Below, piece by piece: positions 33,431 through 35,493 of a stretch of 35,493 bases of DNA. The stretch covers positions 1 to 35,493 of the forward strand of contig CANHZI010000030.1 in NCBI GenBank assembly GCA_947464955.1, written 5' to 3'. Numbering within the stretch: the first letter of the stretch is position 1; every line of letters begins with the position of its first letter. This DNA is from Oxalobacteraceae bacterium (GTDB taxonomy: Bacteria; Pseudomonadota; Gammaproteobacteria; Burkholderiales; Burkholderiaceae_D). Made by a program: the position numbers and the translations under genes. The notes under the pieces were generated by a model. The model was not told the origin of the DNA, searched no databases, and saw only the letters and a program-made list of their open reading frames with translations.

Positions 33431-34039
33431 TTAATGTTTGTGCGTGTTGTGCTGTGCTTTAGTCATCAACTGGTCGCAGTAAGCGATAGCCAGTGCGGAT
33501 AACAAGAACACGACGTGGATGACGGTTTGAGCGATGAGTTCTTTTTCACCGTAGGCTTTTGCGTTAATAAAAGTCTTCAACAGGTGGATTGAAGAAATGC
33601 CGATGATCGCCATCGCCAGTTTGACTTTGAGTACTGTGGCATTCACGTGAGACAGCCATTCAGGTTGATCAGGGTGATTCTCCAAACCAAGACGGGAGAC
33701 GAAGGTTTCATAGCCGCCGACAATGACCATAATTAACAGGTTAGAAATCATCACCACGTCGATTAAGCCCAATACCACTAACATGATGGTGGTTTCGTTG
33801 AGTGAGGTTACGCCTTTGGCAGCTTCGCCGGTGACGGAGACAGCTTTCAGTAGATGTTCAAGCGCATGCTGGTTACCCATGGCCGCACTAATCAAGCCAA
33901 CCAGTTCAACCCAAAAATGATAGACATAAACGCACTGCGCCAAAATCAAACCGAGATAGAGAGGAAGTTGTATCCAGCGGCTGGCGAAAATCAAAGTTGA
34001 TAAGGGCGAGAGTGGGCGTGGAGTTTTTGTTTCCGACAT
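33431..34039 (-). CDS. YqhA / TIGR00645-family inner-membrane protein
   Basis: A 202-residue membrane protein of the UPF0114/YqhA family. The start is supported by AGAGG about 8 nt upstream. TM segments are near 26-46 (LPLYLGLILAQCVYVYHFWV), 84-108 (IMLVVLGLIDVVMISNLLIMVIVGG), about 138-158, and 170-190. The Arg/Glu-bearing GGYETFVSRLGLENHPDQPEWL segment between TMs is a family signature. Function is unknown. It is the first gene of a unit that continues with fumarase, murI and the OGT-like gene, and is divergent from acs. Confidence 0.9.
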   Translation of the reverse strand: MSETKTPRPLSPLSTLIFASRWIQLPLYLGLILAQCVYVYHFWVELVGLISAAMGNQHALEHLLKAVSVTGEAAKGVTSLNETTIMLVVLGLIDVVMISNLLIMVIVGGYETFVSRLGLENHPDQPEWLSHVNATVLKVKLAMAIIGISSIHLLKTFINAKAYGEKELIAQTVIHVVFLLSALAIAYCDQLMTKAQHNTHKH

Positions 34040-34234
34040 GAGTGTTTAACCTCTAGATTGAATTCGATTGATAGTCATTTTGAGACGGCATCGCAGGGCT
34101 CTGAAAAATCCAACAGAAATGCTATCTCAACATATGATTTTTGCTACATAAATTGCAGCAACATTTTACACCGATGTGCTTTAGATGTCTGCGCCTTAAG
34201 CTAATTAGTAAATGCTTGCGATAGATCAAACAAA

Positions 34235-34262
34235 ACTGGTCTGACTACGTAGTAATACCAGT
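34235..34262. promoter_or_regulatory. 28-bp imperfect palindrome, two FadR/GntR-like half-operators
   Basis: ACTGGT (34235-34240), a central CTACGTAG and ACCAGT (34257-34262) are symmetrically placed, giving 24 of 28 positions in dyad symmetry. It can be read as two copies of the GntR/FadR-subfamily pattern T-N-G-T-N3-A-C-N-A: TGGTCTGACTA (34237-34247) and TAGTAATACCA (34250-34260). A GntR-type regulator of acetate or fatty-acid metabolism acting on acs, the fumarase operon or both is inferred. Confidence 0.5.
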
Positions 34263-34323
34263 GATTTAAAAATAGCTTTTTTAGGCGTCTAGCCTTAGAA
34301 TCAATGTCAAAAAACAAGAAGCG

Positions 34324-34421
34324 GTGAATATCAAAAAGCTTTGAAGTCGATTCGGCAAATATTCGTCATGGCTATTGTCTTTGGCGACGTTTGTGAGGTG
34401 ACGAGGCTTTTTGATATTCAC
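34324..34421 (+). promoter_or_regulatory. Long inverted repeat in the acs leader
   Basis: GTGAATATCAAAAAGC (34324-34339) and GCTTTTTGATATTCAC (34406-34421) are perfect 16-bp inverted repeats, 66 nt apart. As plus-strand RNA the stem extends four more pairs inward (TTTG with CGAG, two of them G-U), giving 20 pairs. The right arm ends 8 nt before the GGAG ribosome site of acs. G-U extension only works on the plus strand, which favours a role in the acs mRNA over a DNA operator. Confidence 0.6.
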
Positions 34422-34439
34422 AACAGCATGGAGACAACT

Positions 34440-35493
34440 ATGTCGGATCAAGAAGTCAAAACTGAATCACGTGTATTCCCTCCGCCGGCCGCCTTTGCGG
34501 CCAACGCTGCCATTTCTGGCATGGACGCATACAAGGCGCTATGTGCAGAAGCTGCGGCCGATTATGAAGGTTTTTGGGCCAAGCTAGCGCGTGAAAACCT
34601 CCATTGGCATAAGCCATTTACGACTGTTCTCGACGAGTCTCAAGCGCCATTGTACAAATGGTTCGATGACGGCCTCCTCAATGTTTCCTATAACTGCCTC
34701 GACGTCAATATTCAAAAAGGTTTGGGTGATAAAACCGCGATCATTTTTGAAGCCGATGGTGGCGATGTTTCTAATGTCAGTTACAAAGAGTTGCACGCGA
34801 AGGTGTGTCAATTCGCCAATGGTTTGCGTTCCTTAGGGGTGAAAAAAGGTGATCGAGTCGTCATTTACATGCCGATGTCGGTCGAAGGTGTGGTGGCAAT
34901 GCAAGCTTGTGCGCGTATTGGTGCGACGCATTCCGTGGTATTCGGTGGCTTTTCTGCGAAATCTTTGCAAGAACGTATCGTCGACGTTGGTGCCACGATT
35001 GTCATTACCGCCGATGAACAAGTTCGCGGTGGTAAGCAATTGCCATTGAAAGCGATTGTGGATGAAGCCTTGGGCTTAGGTGATTGCGAAAAAGTGTCAA
35101 AAGTCATCGTGTATAAACGCACAGGTGGCAACGCGCCATTTAATGCAGAACGTGATTTGTGGATGCACGATTTGGTCGCCAATCAAGCCACTGAATGCGA
35201 GCCAGAATGGGTTAACGCGGATCATCCTCTCTTCATTTTGTACACCTCTGGTTCGACTGGTAAACCGAAAGGCGTGCAGCATTCTTCAGGCGGTTATTTG
35301 CTGTGGGCGATGCTGACAATGAAATGGACATTTGATATCAAGTCTAGCGATGTATTCTGGTGCACGGCCGATATCGGTTGGGTCACTGGGCACACCTACA
35401 TCACTTATGGTCCGTTAGCCATGGGAACTACAGAAATCGTATTTGAAGGTATTCCAACTTTCCCGAACGCTGGTCGTTTCTGGGACATGATCC
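34440..35493 (+). CDS. acs: Acetyl-CoA synthetase (partial, 3' end outside window)
   Basis: The reading frame is open from the ATG at 34440 (GGAG 7 nt upstream) to the window edge, 351 complete codons of an enzyme normally about 650 residues long. Acs activates acetate through acetyl-AMP to acetyl-CoA. Visible motifs include [37 protein letters not shown], the substrate region [34 protein letters not shown], the AMP-binding loop [12 protein letters not shown] (268-279), and [21 protein letters not shown], where the Trp sets the acetate pocket. The C-terminal domain with the acetylation-controlled Lys is not in the window. Confidence 0.96.
   Translation, partial: MSDQEVKTESRVFPPPAAFAANAAISGMDAYKALCAEAAADYEGFWAKLARENLHWHKPFTTVLDESQAPLYKWFDDGLLNVSYNCLDVNIQKGLGDKTAIIFEADGGDVSNVSYKELHAKVCQFANGLRSLGVKKGDRVVIYMPMSVEGVVAMQACARIGATHSVVFGGFSAKSLQERIVDVGATIVITADEQVRGGKQLPLKAIVDEALGLGDCEKVSKVIVYKRTGGNAPFNAERDLWMHDLVANQATECEPEWVNADHPLFILYTSGSTGKPKGVQHSSGGYLLWAMLTMKWTFDIKSSDVFWCTADIGWVTGHTYITYGPLAMGTTEIVFEGIPTFPNAGRFWDMI

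Larger units (their letters stand above)
34040..34439. other. Gene-free divergent region between yqhA-like and acs genes
   Basis: This 400-bp region controls two metabolic units, the yqhA-fumarase-murI operon and acs. It holds a smaller dyad TTGCTAC with GCAGCAA (34141-34161), a long imperfect palindrome at 34235-34262, a TAGAAT that could be an acs -10 (34296-34301, no clear -35), and a large inverted repeat at 34324-34421 just before the acs ribosome site. No protein-coding frame is seen. Confidence 0.6.

Noticed and set aside
1-35493. CRISPR array, prophage or tRNA genes
   Set aside because: No regularly spaced identical repeats, no phage structural genes and no tRNA-like cloverleaf noticed on either strand by reading.

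Overview
The window looks like a chromosomal segment of a betaproteobacterium, most likely Burkholderiales near Oxalobacteraceae (an Undibacterium-like genome is my best guess). This rests on protein character: a DUF2486 protein next to DNA polymerase III chi, a homodimeric pyruvate dehydrogenase E1 followed by separate E2 and lipoyl-E3 genes, a class I fumarase, and generally moderate GC content. No rRNA, tRNA or CRISPR array was seen.

Layout. 1-250 is the right end of an IS3-family insertion sequence, 89 bp upstream of an Lrp/AsnC regulator. 852-5429 is a minus-strand run: DUF2486, holC, an exported DUF4124/glutaredoxin protein, oligopeptidase A (prlC) and folD. After a 656-bp regulatory gap comes the plus-strand pyruvate dehydrogenase operon aceE-aceF-lpdA (6086-12397), closed by a clear intrinsic terminator. 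A two-TM ion channel with an RCK-like domain (plus) converges within 1 bp on a hybrid sensor kinase that carries a C-terminal substrate-binding-protein-like domain (minus). Next on the plus strand are a TauE/SafE-like permease, then a CecR-like TetR repressor, an RND adaptor and an RND pump.

From 22534 to 26973 the genes are on the minus strand: a BlaR1-like M56 peptidase with C-terminal HEAT repeats, a BlaI-type repressor, a secreted alpha/beta hydrolase with TPRs, a VOC protein and a DUF1428 protein. A class I aminotransferase (plus) follows. It converges on a minus-strand operon reading yqhA-like, fumarase, murI, and a TPR/O-GlcNAc-transferase-like protein. The window ends inside acs (acetyl-CoA synthetase, plus).

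Metabolically the window is centred on pyruvate, acetyl-CoA and the TCA cycle (PDH, fumarase, Acs), with cell-wall (murI, BlaI/M56) and efflux functions alongside. The features I find most worth following up are these. (1) Two arrays of degenerate 13-bp tandem repeats with a shared ATYGCT core, each just after a hairpin that follows a stop codon. (2) Two abutting 16-bp dyads over the -10 of a sigma70-like promoter upstream of the hydrolase-BlaI-M56 genes, with the half-site spacing of BlaI/MecI operators. (3) A 16-bp perfect inverted repeat, extendable to 20 bp as RNA, in the acs leader. (4) A TTSGDS sequence in place of the usual K+ channel filter. (5) The kinase/substrate-binding-protein fusion. 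All functional statements are from reading the sequence and family knowledge; no searches were run.
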